A program made the position numbers and the translations under genes. Positions 9,780 through 18,512 of a stretch of 64,000 nucleotides of DNA are shown one piece after another. The DNA is from Paraburkholderia xenovorans LB400. GTDB lineage: Bacteria; Pseudomonadota; Gammaproteobacteria; Burkholderiales; Burkholderiaceae. A model generated the notes under the pieces. That model was given only the letters and a program-made list of their open reading frames with translations, was not told the origin of the DNA and did no database searches. The DNA lies in the NCBI RefSeq assembly GCF_000013645.1, contig NC_007952.1:1116001-1180000 (forward strand), given 5' to 3'. Position 1 is the stretch's first letter; the number at the start of each line of letters is the position of its first letter.

Positions 9780-10326
9780 GTTTTCCGGGAGATGGTCGTT
9801 GTTTCGAGCCGCTTGACAATCCGACGCCTACGACCAGGCGCAAAGAAAAAGAGCTTTCGGGAAATGGAGTATTGCGTTCCGCCGGAACTACTTTTATCGG
9901 GTTGTCTAGTCTGTTCACCACGCTTCGAAGGAGTCTACTTAAGACATTAAGATTTAACCACTCTCGATTCGCCTGCGTATACGCGGAGTCCGCGGTGGTG
10001 AAGGCAGATCGATTACGTAACTTTTGCCGCTTGAATCGGCTGTTCGCCCTGCTATCGTGGATGCACCCCTAACAATGCGGCCGTCATGGTTGCATTAACG
10101 GCCGGTTTGGTCGTTGATTTAACTCTTTCGTTTCGTGATAAACGCAACGTTGCGCGACCGCGTGGCGGGCGCGCATTTTCCCGGGCAGGCATTCTTTCCG
10201 AGTCTTTCGATTGCCTTGCGCATCCCAACTTTCGCTCGCGCCCGTTAAGCTTGCGCACTTGCTTCGGGTCGCGCGCGAAACGCGCGCGTGGCACATTGGT
10301 ATGATGCCGTTCGATAATTCGCCCCA
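9780..10326 (+). other. Divergent intergenic region between bcsD and a diguanylate cyclase gene
   Basis: About 550 bases with lower GC than the flanks, especially around 9890-9975 and 10080-10140. It must hold the promoters of the minus-strand bcs operon and the plus-strand cyclase gene. I saw no well-matched -35/-10 pair and no clear operator palindrome. The short open frames on both strands here look like chance. Confidence 0.6.
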
Positions 10327-11472
10327 ATGTTCAATCCACTCAGCATTCTTCTGGTCACCATTCTGTCGAGCGTCATGGCAATCGCCGTGCTCGGCTCGTT
10401 GTGGCGCGCGGCGATTCCCGGCGTCGGCTACTGGGTGTCGGCCAACGCCGTGGCGATCGTCGCATTGCTCGCTTTCTCGCTGCAAGGCCATGCATCGCAG
10501 TGGCTGACCTTGGTGGCGTCCAATGTGCTGATGGCCGCTTCGCTGCTGCTGGTGGTCGAAGGCTGTTTCCGCTTTCTCGGGCGCCGCGCGCGGCCCTGGC
10601 CGGCCTACGCGGGCCTTGTCGCGGTGCTGGTGGGCATTTCGTACTGGACCTTCGCCGCGCCGGACTTCAACGCGCGGGTCGCGCTGGTGTCGGCGTTTCA
10701 CGCGAGCCTGTATGTCGTGCTCGCGGTACTCATGCTGCGCGGGCGTCCTTCGAACCGGCCGCGCTACAGCTATTACTTTCTCGCGGTGGCGGCGCTGCTG
10801 CTGTTCGCAGGGCACACCTCGCGCGGGGTCATGTACGGCTTTGGCTGGCTGGTGCAGACCGGGTTGCTGCAGGTCTCGCCGTCCAACGTCATATTTCTCG
10901 CGCTCGGCATTCTTGCGCCGCTGTGTCTGTCGATCGGCGTGGTGATGCTGGCCCACGACCGCCTCGCCGAACGGCTCGAACGGCTTGCCAATATCGACGA
11001 CCTCACGGGCGCGCTGTCGCGCCGCGCGTTTCTGGCGGTCGGCGACGCGCTGCTGAACGCGTCGCGGCGAACCCGTTCGCCGCTGGCGATGGCGATCATC
11101 GACATCGACTCGTTCAAGGCGGTCAACGACAACCACGGTCACGCCGCGGGCGACCAGGTGCTGAGCCACTTCGCCACGTTCGTCGCACGCAACCTGCGGA
11201 CCGGCGACGTGTTCGGCCGGCTGGGCGGCGAGGAATTCGGCGTGCTGTGTCCGGCCACCACCACCGCCGAGGCGGTGAGCCTGCTCGACCGTCTGCGGAT
11301 CCGCCTCGCGGCAACCGCGCCGAACGGCCTGCCGCGCGGGCTGCGCTACACCTTCAGCGTCGGCGTGGACCAGCTTCGGCGCGACGAATCGCTGGCCCAA
11401 CTGATGGCGCGTGCCGATGGCGCGCTCTATGTGGCCAAGGCGTCGGGCCGCAATCGGGTGATGGCGGCTTGA
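10327..11472 (+). CDS. Membrane diguanylate cyclase (GGDEF)
   Basis: A 381-residue protein that should make c-di-GMP from two GTP. The N-terminal 220 or so residues form about six or seven membrane helices of no family I can name. A GGDEF domain follows (NIDDLTGALSRRAF through SGRNRVMA), with the active-site motif GGEEF at residues 300-304. An RxxD inhibitory site (RTGD, about 291-294) lies exactly five residues upstream, so product inhibition is expected. It is transcribed away from the bcs operon and is a likely source of the c-di-GMP that activates BcsA. Confidence 0.94.
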   Translation: MFNPLSILLVTILSSVMAIAVLGSLWRAAIPGVGYWVSANAVAIVALLAFSLQGHASQWLTLVASNVLMAASLLLVVEGCFRFLGRRARPWPAYAGLVAVLVGISYWTFAAPDFNARVALVSAFHASLYVVLAVLMLRGRPSNRPRYSYYFLAVAALLLFAGHTSRGVMYGFGWLVQTGLLQVSPSNVIFLALGILAPLCLSIGVVMLAHDRLAERLERLANIDDLTGALSRRAFLAVGDALLNASRRTRSPLAMAIIDIDSFKAVNDNHGHAAGDQVLSHFATFVARNLRTGDVFGRLGGEEFGVLCPATTTAEAVSLLDRLRIRLAATAPNGLPRGLRYTFSVGVDQLRRDESLAQLMARADGALYVAKASGRNRVMAA

Positions 11473-11553
11473 CGCAAACCGGCCTGTCAAGAAAGATTCT
11501 CTGTTCTATTTGTACGGAAGGCATAAATATTTGTCGGATACTGGCCGATAAAC

Positions 11554-13926
11554 ATGGGCAGAGTGACCGGAACCCGCCTGGTATCTATCGATATGCTTTC
11601 CAACTCAATGCAGCACCCGTCCGATTCCGGTTTGCGCGATCGCTTTCACGTGCGCTCGCTCGAACACCAGCGTCCGCTTTCCACGGTAACGATGGCGTTT
11701 ACCGTGGTCGCGTTCCTGTGTTTCATCGGGGCGCGCAACCTGGTCGATGGCCCCGCTGCGCCGCTCGCCTACCGGCTCGGATGTGCACTGGTGCTCGCGC
11801 TGCTCGTGCTGGCGATCCCGCGCGCAAAGTCGACGTGGGTATTCGGGCTGATCGGCGTGGCTTACTCGCAGGTACTGGTGGCGGGCCTTGCGCTGAACGT
11901 TGCCGGCGTCGCGCAACCGCTGTTGTGGGTGCTGCCCGCGATGGTCGTGATACCGGTCTGCGCCGCGCCGCTGTGGCTTACGCCCACGCATTTCGTTGCC
12001 GGCAGCGCGCTGCTTTACGCCACGGCGTACGCGCTGCTGTTCGGCGCGCCGTTGACGCGCGATGTCGAGATCGTGGTGTGGATGTGGATCGCGGCAATCG
12101 GCGTGCCGACTTCCGCCGTGTTCCATTTCGGCTTCTACCGGTTTCGCCGCAACCACTTTCTGCTCGAAAGCCAACTCGCGCAACTCGCGGCCACCGACCC
12201 GCTAACCGGCCTGCAAAACCGCCGTTCGTTCGTCAAGCAGGCTGAGCGCCGTCTCGACACGCTCGCGCCGGAGACGCGGATCAGCGCGATCTTTCTCGAC
12301 ATCGACAACTTCAAATCCCTGAACGACCGCTTCGGCCATGCGGTCGGCGACCACGCGCTCTACGAGGTGGCCCACGCGTTGATGGAAGAAGCCTCCGCGG
12401 ACGACAGCGTGAGCCGCATCGGCGGCGAGGAATTCGCGCTGCTGCTGTGCGATGGGCTCACCGGCGCGCTTCATCTGGCCGAACGGCTGCGCCTCGCGAT
12501 CGCCGCGATCGAACGGCCGGACGGCCAGTTGACCGCGAGCTTCGGCGTGGCCGAGCACCGCAGCGGCGAAAGCATCATGATGCTGCTCGACCGCGCCGAC
12601 GAAGCCTTGCTGCGCGCCAAGCACTCCGGCAGAAACCGCGTGTGCGCCGAGCGCCCGCTGCCGCGCGACGCGTTGCAACTGCTGGTCGACGACGCCGCCG
12701 GCGAGGATGGCGCGGCGGTGCGGCGGCACCGATGGGAGGATTACTACCTGACCTCGCATTTCCAGCCGCTCTACAGCCTGTCGCATCAGAAGCAGGTGGG
12801 ATTCGAGGCCTTGCTGCGCGGCGAGCAGGGCGACGGCACGCTGGTGCCGCCCGCGGTTCTGTTCGCGCCGAAGCCCTCCAGCGACGAAGGCGCGCTCGAC
12901 CGCGCGAGTCACGCCGTGCATCTGGCCAATGCGCGCGGGTCGCTGCCGGACGGCGCGTGGCTCTTCCTCAACATTCTGCCGGCCACGTTCATCGCCGAAG
13001 GTTATGCGGATCAACTGGCAAAGCTCGTGCGGGCCGTGGGACTCGAACCGGAACGGGTGATTCTGGAGATTCTCGAATCGCACGGCGGCAGTGTCGACGA
13101 CATGTCGCGGGCGGCGGCGTTGTACCGCGAGCACGGCTTCCTGATCGCCGTCGACGATTTCGGCGCGGGTCAGTCGAATCTCGACCGGTTGTTCCGGATT
13201 CGCCCGGACCTCGTCAAGCTCGACGGCGAACTGATTCGCGCGACGAGTCACGGCACCGAGCAGCCCATTCTGCCGAAGCTCGTTTCGCTGCTGCATCAGG
13301 CGGGCATGCTGGTGGTGGTCGAAGGCGTGGAGACCACCGAGGAACTGATTCTCGCCGTGGAATCGAATGTGGATTTCGCGCAGGGTTATCTGCTGGGCCG
13401 GCCGGCTGCGGAGATTGCGCCGCCGGAGTCGGTGCATCGGCGCATCGACGATGCTTTCGATGTCATCGCGCATGGCCGCGCGCATCAGCATGCGCTGTTC
13501 GAATCCGAAGTGGAGCCTTACCGCGCAGCCTTGCGGCTCGCCGCCGACGCGTTGCTGGCCGGCGTCGCCAAGGAAGTGGCGTTTGTGCCTCTCGCAAGGT
13601 TCGATCGCTGCATCAGCTGTTTCATTCTCGACGACTCGGGCAGGCAGATCGGCCAGGAAGTGCCGGGGCCGGCCTGGAGTAGCGACGGGGCCTCGCTGCA
13701 ACCCGTGGCGAATCCACGCGATGCGCGCTGGGATCATCGTCCGTATTTCCGCAATGCGGTGCTGTTGCCGGGCGTGGCGGTGGCGAGTAATCCTTATCTT
13801 TCGCTGGCGAGCGGCAGGCCTTGTATCGCAGTGACGCTGGCGGTGCAGTTTGCCGCCGGGCGCTGCGTGATCGGGGTGGAACTGGACTGGTCGGCGTTGG
13901 GGCTGCCGTGGCCCGCGGGGGAGTAG
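11554..13926 (+). CDS. Membrane GGDEF-EAL protein with a C-terminal Cache/YkuI_C-like domain
   Basis: A protein of up to 790 residues. It has N-terminal membrane helices (about 45-195), GGDEF (GGEEF at about 290-294, with no RxxD inhibitory site: the equivalent residues are ADD), and EAL (EALL at about 418, DDFGAG, VKLD, VEGVET and QGYLLG). A C-terminal domain of about 150 residues includes RPYFRNAV, SNPYLSLASGRPC and VGVELDW-like segments, reminiscent of Cache or YkuI_C sensors that follow EAL domains. Both catalytic motif sets look intact, so it could make or hydrolyse c-di-GMP. The start is uncertain: Met at 11593 or 11608 is also possible, and no strong ribosome site was seen. Confidence 0.9.
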   Translation: MGRVTGTRLVSIDMLSNSMQHPSDSGLRDRFHVRSLEHQRPLSTVTMAFTVVAFLCFIGARNLVDGPAAPLAYRLGCALVLALLVLAIPRAKSTWVFGLIGVAYSQVLVAGLALNVAGVAQPLLWVLPAMVVIPVCAAPLWLTPTHFVAGSALLYATAYALLFGAPLTRDVEIVVWMWIAAIGVPTSAVFHFGFYRFRRNHFLLESQLAQLAATDPLTGLQNRRSFVKQAERRLDTLAPETRISAIFLDIDNFKSLNDRFGHAVGDHALYEVAHALMEEASADDSVSRIGGEEFALLLCDGLTGALHLAERLRLAIAAIERPDGQLTASFGVAEHRSGESIMMLLDRADEALLRAKHSGRNRVCAERPLPRDALQLLVDDAAGEDGAAVRRHRWEDYYLTSHFQPLYSLSHQKQVGFEALLRGEQGDGTLVPPAVLFAPKPSSDEGALDRASHAVHLANARGSLPDGAWLFLNILPATFIAEGYADQLAKLVRAVGLEPERVILEILESHGGSVDDMSRAAALYREHGFLIAVDDFGAGQSNLDRLFRIRPDLVKLDGELIRATSHGTEQPILPKLVSLLHQAGMLVVVEGVETTEELILAVESNVDFAQGYLLGRPAAEIAPPESVHRRIDDAFDVIAHGRAHQHALFESEVEPYRAALRLAADALLAGVAKEVAFVPLARFDRCISCFILDDSGRQIGQEVPGPAWSSDGASLQPVANPRDARWDHRPYFRNAVLLPGVAVASNPYLSLASGRPCIAVTLAVQFAAGRCVIGVELDWSALGLPWPAGE

Positions 13927-13932
13927 GTTTTT

Positions 13933-13958
13933 TTCACGCCGCAGCCTTACGGCGTGAA
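13933..13958. other. Hairpin between convergent genes
   Basis: A perfect 9-bp stem (TTCACGCCG / CGGCGTGAA) with an 8-base loop lies between the GGDEF-EAL gene and hpaI, which converge. The T-run lies 5' of the stem on the plus strand, so neither transcript has a U-run after the stem. It may still slow polymerase or protect 3' ends, but it is not a textbook intrinsic terminator. Confidence 0.5.
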
Positions 13959-13982
13959 TGATGAGCGGACTCGCTTGATCGT

Positions 13983-14786
13983 TTAATAGCCGCCTGTGGG
14001 CGAGGTCGCCATCGCCGCGCTCTGTTTATACGACGCCGCCAGATCTGCCGCCGCACGGCTCAGCAGACCCGTGTCCGTGCCGACCGCGACAAAGGTGGCG
14101 CCCGCTGCGAGATAATCGGCGGCAATCGCCGAATCGGGCGCGAGCACGCCTGCGGCTTTGCCCGCGCTTCGCGCGATCCGGATGCCGTTGCGAATCGCTT
14201 CGCGCACGCTGGCATCGCCGGGTTTGCCCAGCAGGCCCATCGAGGCGCTCAGATCCGCCGGACCGAAGAACACGCCGTCGACGCCATCCACTGCCGCAAT
14301 CGCCGGCAAGTTCTGCATGCCCTGCACGGATTCCACCTGCACCAGCACGCACAACTCATCTGCCGCCGTGCCCAGATAATCCGCTATGCGGTTCCAGCGC
14401 GATGCGCGCGCCAACGCACTGCCCACGCCGCGAATGCCTTGGGGCGGATAGCGGGTGGCGGCAACCGCATCGGCCGCCTGTTCGGGCGTGTCGATCATCG
14501 GCAGCAAGAGGGTTTGGGCGCCGATGTCGAGCAATTGCTTGATCAACGCGGCGTCGCTGCGCACCGGCCGCACCACCGGATGCGATGCATACGCGGCCAC
14601 GGCCTGCAATTGGGCCAGCGTGCTGCGCACGTCGTTCGGCGCATGTTCGTTGTCGATCAGCAGCCAGTCGAAACCGGCGGTAGCCAGCAACTCGGTCACG
14701 TAGGCGTCGGCGAGCGCGGCCCACAGGCCGAATTGCGGTTTGCCTTCGGCCAGCGCGCGTTTGAAATGGTTTTGCGGTAGAGACAT
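13983..14786 (-). CDS. hpaI: HpaI, 4-hydroxy-2-oxoheptane-1,7-dioate aldolase
   Basis: A 267-residue class II (metal-dependent) aldolase of the HpcH/HpaI family. It cleaves 4-hydroxy-2-oxoheptanedioate to pyruvate and succinate semialdehyde, the last step of the homoprotocatechuate meta-cleavage pathway. Visible active-site residues are His48 (DNEHAP), an Arg at 73/76 (VRPVR), Glu152 (VQVES) and Asp178 (FGPADLS), matching the order known for the family. It is the last gene of the hpa operon, 10 bases after hpaH. Confidence 0.95.
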   Translation of the reverse strand: MSLPQNHFKRALAEGKPQFGLWAALADAYVTELLATAGFDWLLIDNEHAPNDVRSTLAQLQAVAAYASHPVVRPVRSDAALIKQLLDIGAQTLLLPMIDTPEQAADAVAATRYPPQGIRGVGSALARASRWNRIADYLGTAADELCVLVQVESVQGMQNLPAIAAVDGVDGVFFGPADLSASMGLLGKPGDASVREAIRNGIRIARSAGKAAGVLAPDSAIAADYLAAGATFVAVGTDTGLLSRAAADLAASYKQSAAMATSPTGGY

Positions 14787-14796
14787 GTTGGTCCAC

Positions 14797-15600
14797 TCAA
14801 ATGAAGTTCAGGCCGATTCCGCCGAGCGGACCATAGTCGACATGAAAAGTGTCGCCCGCCCGCGCGGGAATGGGGCTGGTGAACGAACCGCTCAGGATCA
14901 CGTCGCTCGCGTTGAGCATTTCGTCGTACGGAGCGATCTTATTGGCGAGCCAGGCCACGCCGGTGGCCGGATGATTCAACACTGCCGCCGCGAGTCCGCT
15001 TTCTTCCACCGCGCCGTTCCTGTAAAGCAGCGCGCCGACCCAGCGCAGATCGACGTCCAGCGGACGCACCGGCCGGCCGCCCAGCACGATGCCCGCATTC
15101 GCCGCAAAGTCCGAGATCGTGTCGTAGACCTTGCGCGGCGCTCTGGTCTCGCGGTCGAACTGTTCGATGCGCGCGTCGATGATTTCCACGGCCGGCGTCA
15201 CGTAGGCGGTCGCGTCCAGCACGTCGAACAGCGTCACGCCCGGGCCCTTTAACGGCCTGCTCAGCACGAACGCCAGTTCCACTTCCACGCGCGGCGCAAT
15301 GAAGCGGTCCGCGCGGATGTCCTGGCCGTTTTCGATAAACATGCTGTCGAGCAGCGGTGCATAGTCGGGTTCGTCGATCTGCGACGAGCGCTGCATGGCG
15401 CGCGAGGTGAGGCCGATCTTGCGGCCTTTTATCACGTGGCCTTCGGCGAGTTTGAGTTTCACCCACTCGCGCTGGATCGCGTAACCGTCCTGCACGGTCA
15501 TCTGCGGATAGGCGGCGGAGAAGTGGCGCAATTGGGTACGCGTTTTCTCCGCATGGTCGAGTTGCGCCGCAAGGTCGCGGATAGTCTGTTCGTCTAGCAT
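14797..15600 (-). CDS. hpaH: HpaH, 2-oxo-hept-4-ene-1,7-dioate hydratase
   Basis: Starting at ATG 15600 the protein has 267 residues, the usual length for HpaH. The longer open frame adds an unrelated-looking N-terminus. It belongs to the fumarylacetoacetase-like hydratase/decarboxylase family, with segments KIGLTSRAMQ, EVELAFVLSRPL and GGRPV. It hydrates 2-oxohept-4-ene-1,7-dioate to the 4-hydroxy compound that HpaI cleaves. It lies between hpaF and hpaI with gaps of 20 and 10 bases, consistent with one transcript. Confidence 0.95.
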   Translation of the reverse strand: MLDEQTIRDLAAQLDHAEKTRTQLRHFSAAYPQMTVQDGYAIQREWVKLKLAEGHVIKGRKIGLTSRAMQRSSQIDEPDYAPLLDSMFIENGQDIRADRFIAPRVEVELAFVLSRPLKGPGVTLFDVLDATAYVTPAVEIIDARIEQFDRETRAPRKVYDTISDFAANAGIVLGGRPVRPLDVDLRWVGALLYRNGAVEESGLAAAVLNHPATGVAWLANKIAPYDEMLNASDVILSGSFTSPIPARAGDTFHVDYGPLGGIGLNFI

Positions 15601-15620
15601 GGTGGATTCTCGATGAGCCG

Positions 15621-16034
15621 CTATTCGGCCTTCAGGCGCGCGTGCAGGTTGTTGTGTTTCCACGTACCGGCTTCGCTGAATTCATTGATCTCCAGCGACA
15701 ACGCCAGGCCGTGCTGTTCGAATTCAGCCGCGAAGTGCTGTTTGATCAGCGCGAACAACGCGTCGCCGGTGGCCTTTTTTGCGGCTTCCGAGCGGCCTGC
15801 GCCGATCTTCAGGTTCGCATGCAGGAACGCGGCGTCGGCGCGTCCGTCGGCGATGCAGTACTGCTCGCAGCGCAACGCGCGCACACGGATGCCGCCGAGC
15901 GGATAGACGCGCCGTTCGCCTTCGTTGCCGGTTTCGCGCTGCGCGTCGAGGCAGTGCGCGAGCGCGTTGCACAGGTGTCCGATGCTTTGCGCGCCGGCGA
16001 GATTGGCGCTGTATTCGATTGTCAGATGCGGCAC
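15621..16034 (-). CDS. hpaF: HpaF, 5-carboxymethyl-2-hydroxymuconate delta-isomerase
   Basis: A 137-residue tautomerase-superfamily protein (CHMI). It begins Met-Pro-His, so after Met removal Pro1 is the catalytic base, the hallmark of the family. The rest (TIEYSANL, LGGIRVRA, FLHANLKIGAGRSE, SLEINEF) fits trimeric CHMI. It isomerises 5-carboxymethyl-2-hydroxymuconate to 5-oxopent-3-ene-1,2,5-tricarboxylate, the substrate of HpaG. Spacing to hpaD is 21 bases and to hpaH 20 bases. Confidence 0.94.
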   Translation of the reverse strand: MPHLTIEYSANLAGAQSIGHLCNALAHCLDAQRETGNEGERRVYPLGGIRVRALRCEQYCIADGRADAAFLHANLKIGAGRSEAAKKATGDALFALIKQHFAAEFEQHGLALSLEINEFSEAGTWKHNNLHARLKAE

Positions 16035-16055
16035 GGTGAACTCCTTCGTTGCAAC

Positions 16056-16919
16056 TCAAACGGGCAGAGGCGTAACCGGAAAGATCGCGTTGATCTGGCC
16101 GGTGCCCGAACTGCCGAAATATGGCGTGACGACTTCCACCTTGCCTTCGTAACGATCCCAGCCGAGCGCGCCGAGCAGCATGGCGGTGTCGTGCATGCCG
16201 CCTTCGCCCCAGCATTTCTCGTTGTAGAGCGGCAGCATCTCGCAGAAGGTCTTCCAGTCGCCGGCTTCCCACAACTCGACCACCTTGCGGTCCATCTGTT
16301 CGAGAAACGGATTCCACACCTTATGCATGAACTGCTCGGCCGTGCCGTTGTTGGCGAAGTGGTGGCTCAGCGACCCGCTCGCCAGAATCGCGACAGTGCC
16401 CTCGTAACGTTCCTCGATCGCCTTGCGCACCGCGAGGCCGAAGCGCACGCTCGTGTCGAGGTCATGCCACACGCACCAGCCTGCTACCGAGACGGCCTTG
16501 AAGTGCTGATCCGCATTCATGTAGCGCATCGGTACCAGCGTGCCGTATTCGAGTTCGAGCGTGGTCTCGCTGTGCGCGCGGCTCTTCACGCCCATTTCGC
16601 TGGCGACTTCCGCGATCAGATTGCCGAGTTCCACATTGCCCGGATACGCGTACGGCATGTTCCTGATGAAATGCGGCAACTCGTTGCTCGTATAGATGCC
16701 TTCGAACTTCGGCGCGCAATTGATATGGTATTCGCTGTTCACCAGCCAATGCACGTCGAACACGACGATCGTATCCACGCCCAGTTCGCGGCAACGCCGG
16801 CCGATTTCATGATGACCGTCTATCGCGGGTTGACGGCAGCCCTTGTGCGGACCGTCGAGTTCGGACAGATATAACGACGGGACGTGAGTCACTTTTGCTG
16901 CCAACGCGAGTTTGCCCAT
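16056..16919 (-). CDS. hpaD: HpaD, homoprotocatechuate 2,3-dioxygenase (class III extradiol)
   Basis: A 287-residue extradiol ring-cleavage enzyme starting at ATG 16919 behind GGGAGA. It opens 3,4-dihydroxyphenylacetate to 5-carboxymethyl-2-hydroxymuconate semialdehyde. LigB-type features are visible: N-terminal KVTHVPSLYLSE with a candidate iron-ligand His, GHHEIGRR, VVFDVHWLVN and ASGSLSHHF. This is the LigB-type (class III) fold rather than the vicinal-oxygen-chelate type found in some actinobacteria. A gap of 106 bases separates it from hpaE. Confidence 0.95.
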   Translation of the reverse strand: MGKLALAAKVTHVPSLYLSELDGPHKGCRQPAIDGHHEIGRRCRELGVDTIVVFDVHWLVNSEYHINCAPKFEGIYTSNELPHFIRNMPYAYPGNVELGNLIAEVASEMGVKSRAHSETTLELEYGTLVPMRYMNADQHFKAVSVAGWCVWHDLDTSVRFGLAVRKAIEERYEGTVAILASGSLSHHFANNGTAEQFMHKVWNPFLEQMDRKVVELWEAGDWKTFCEMLPLYNEKCWGEGGMHDTAMLLGALGWDRYEGKVEVVTPYFGSSGTGQINAIFPVTPLPV

Positions 16920-17025
16920 CGCGGTCTCCCATGCAAGATAACTGCTATTTCGTAAGGCCTGTTCCGCGCGACGCATGATGCATGGCGCCCACGTGCGCAA
17001 GACATGCGCGCAAGACATCCGCGCC

Positions 17026-18483
17026 TCAAACGCCCCAGCGCGGAATGTGATGCGAGCCGAGCGACACACAAACGTTCTTCGGTTCGAGGAACACTTCGTA
17101 GCTCCATGTACCGCCTTCGCGACCCACGCCGGATGCCTTGGTGCCACCGAACGGCTGGCGCAGATCACGCACGTTCTGGCTGTTGACGAAGCACATGCCC
17201 GCTGCGACGGCGGCGGCGACGCGCAGCGCGCGGCCCGTGTTCTCGGTCCAGATGTAGCTCGACAGGCCGTAGGAGATGTCGTTGGCGAGCTCGATCGCGT
17301 CGGCTTCGTCGTCGAACGGAATCAGGCAGGCGACCGGGCCGAAGATTTCTTCCTGCGCGATACGCATGCGGTTGTCGACATCGACGAACACGGTAGGCTG
17401 GACGAAGTTGCCTTTGCGCAGCGCGTCGGGCAACTCGGGCAGATCGAGACCGCCGCACGCGAGCGTCGCGCCTTCTTTCGGACCCAGTTCGATATAGCTG
17501 CGCACTTTCGCCAGATGGCCCTGGCTGATCATGGGGCCGACAATGGTGCTGTCGGACAGCGGATCGCCCACGCTCAAACGCTTCGCACGCTCGATGAAAC
17601 GCTCGGCGAAACGCGCGTAAATGCCCCGTTGCACGAGAATGCGCGAACCCGCCGTGCAGCGTTCGCCGTTGTTCGAGAAGATCATGAACACGGCGGCGTC
17701 GAGCGCGCGCTCGAAGTCGGCGTCGTCGAAAATCACGAACGGCGACTTGCCGCCAAGTTCCATCGAAAACTTCTTCAGCCCTGCGGTTTGCACGATACGG
17801 TTGCCAGTCGCCGTCGATCCGGTGAACGATACGGCATGCACGTCCGGATGCGCGACCAGCGGTTCGCCGGTTTCCTTGCCGAAGCCATGCACCACGTTCA
17901 GCACGCCGGCGGGAATGCCGGCTTCGAGCGCGAGATTGCCGAGCATCGCGGCCGTGAGCGGCGACAGTTCGCTCATCTTCAGCACGGCCGTATTGCCGAA
18001 CGCGAGACAGGGCGCCACCTTCCAGGTCGCCGTCATGAACGGCACGTTCCACGGCGAGATCAGCGCGCAGACGCCGACCGGATGAAACAGCGTGTAGTTC
18101 AGGTGCGTATCGGTCGGATACGTATGGCCGTCGACACGCGTGCACATTTCGGCGAAGTAGCTGAAGTTGTCGGCGGCGCGCGGCACGAGTTGCTTGCGCG
18201 TCTGCGAGATCGTCTGCCCGGTGTCCTTCGTTTCGGTCTCCGAGATTTCCGGCACATTCTTCGCGATCAATTCGCCGAGCTTGCGGACCAGCTTCGCGCG
18301 TTCCGCGGCGGGCCTGGCGGCCCATGCGGGAAACGCGTCTTTGGCGGCGCGCACGGCGGCGTCCACTTCTTCGGCGCCGCCGCGGGCTACTTCAGCGAGC
18401 ACCTCTTGCGTGGCCGGATTGACGGTTTCGAAGTAGTCTTTCGCGGCGCCCGATTTGCCGTTGATCAGATGGTCGATTCGCAT
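17026..18483 (-). CDS. hpaE: HpaE, 5-carboxymethyl-2-hydroxymuconate semialdehyde dehydrogenase
   Basis: A 485-residue NAD-dependent aldehyde dehydrogenase starting at ATG 18483 (MRIDHLINGKSG). The catalytic Glu is in MELGGKSPF and the nucleophilic Cys in NNGERCTAGS (about residue 276). It oxidises the ring-cleavage semialdehyde to the dicarboxylate used by HpaF. The open frame continues far upstream over hpaG2 on the same strand, but that stretch has no aldehyde dehydrogenase character. The gap to hpaG2 is 29 bases. Confidence 0.96.
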   Translation of the reverse strand: MRIDHLINGKSGAAKDYFETVNPATQEVLAEVARGGAEEVDAAVRAAKDAFPAWAARPAAERAKLVRKLGELIAKNVPEISETETKDTGQTISQTRKQLVPRAADNFSYFAEMCTRVDGHTYPTDTHLNYTLFHPVGVCALISPWNVPFMTATWKVAPCLAFGNTAVLKMSELSPLTAAMLGNLALEAGIPAGVLNVVHGFGKETGEPLVAHPDVHAVSFTGSTATGNRIVQTAGLKKFSMELGGKSPFVIFDDADFERALDAAVFMIFSNNGERCTAGSRILVQRGIYARFAERFIERAKRLSVGDPLSDSTIVGPMISQGHLAKVRSYIELGPKEGATLACGGLDLPELPDALRKGNFVQPTVFVDVDNRMRIAQEEIFGPVACLIPFDDEADAIELANDISYGLSSYIWTENTGRALRVAAAVAAGMCFVNSQNVRDLRQPFGGTKASGVGREGGTWSYEVFLEPKNVCVSLGSHHIPRWGV

Positions 18484-18512
18484 TGGCTTGTTGTCCCCTG
18501 TAAGGCAGTCGA

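Noticed and set aside
13933..13958. Intrinsic terminator between the GGDEF-EAL gene and hpaI
   Set aside because: The T-run is on the 5' side of the stem on the plus strand, so neither transcript gains a U-run; kept only as a hairpin.
14797..15663. Longer HpaH start at 15663
   Set aside because: The added N-terminus overlaps hpaF and is unlike the family; ATG 15600 gives the usual length.
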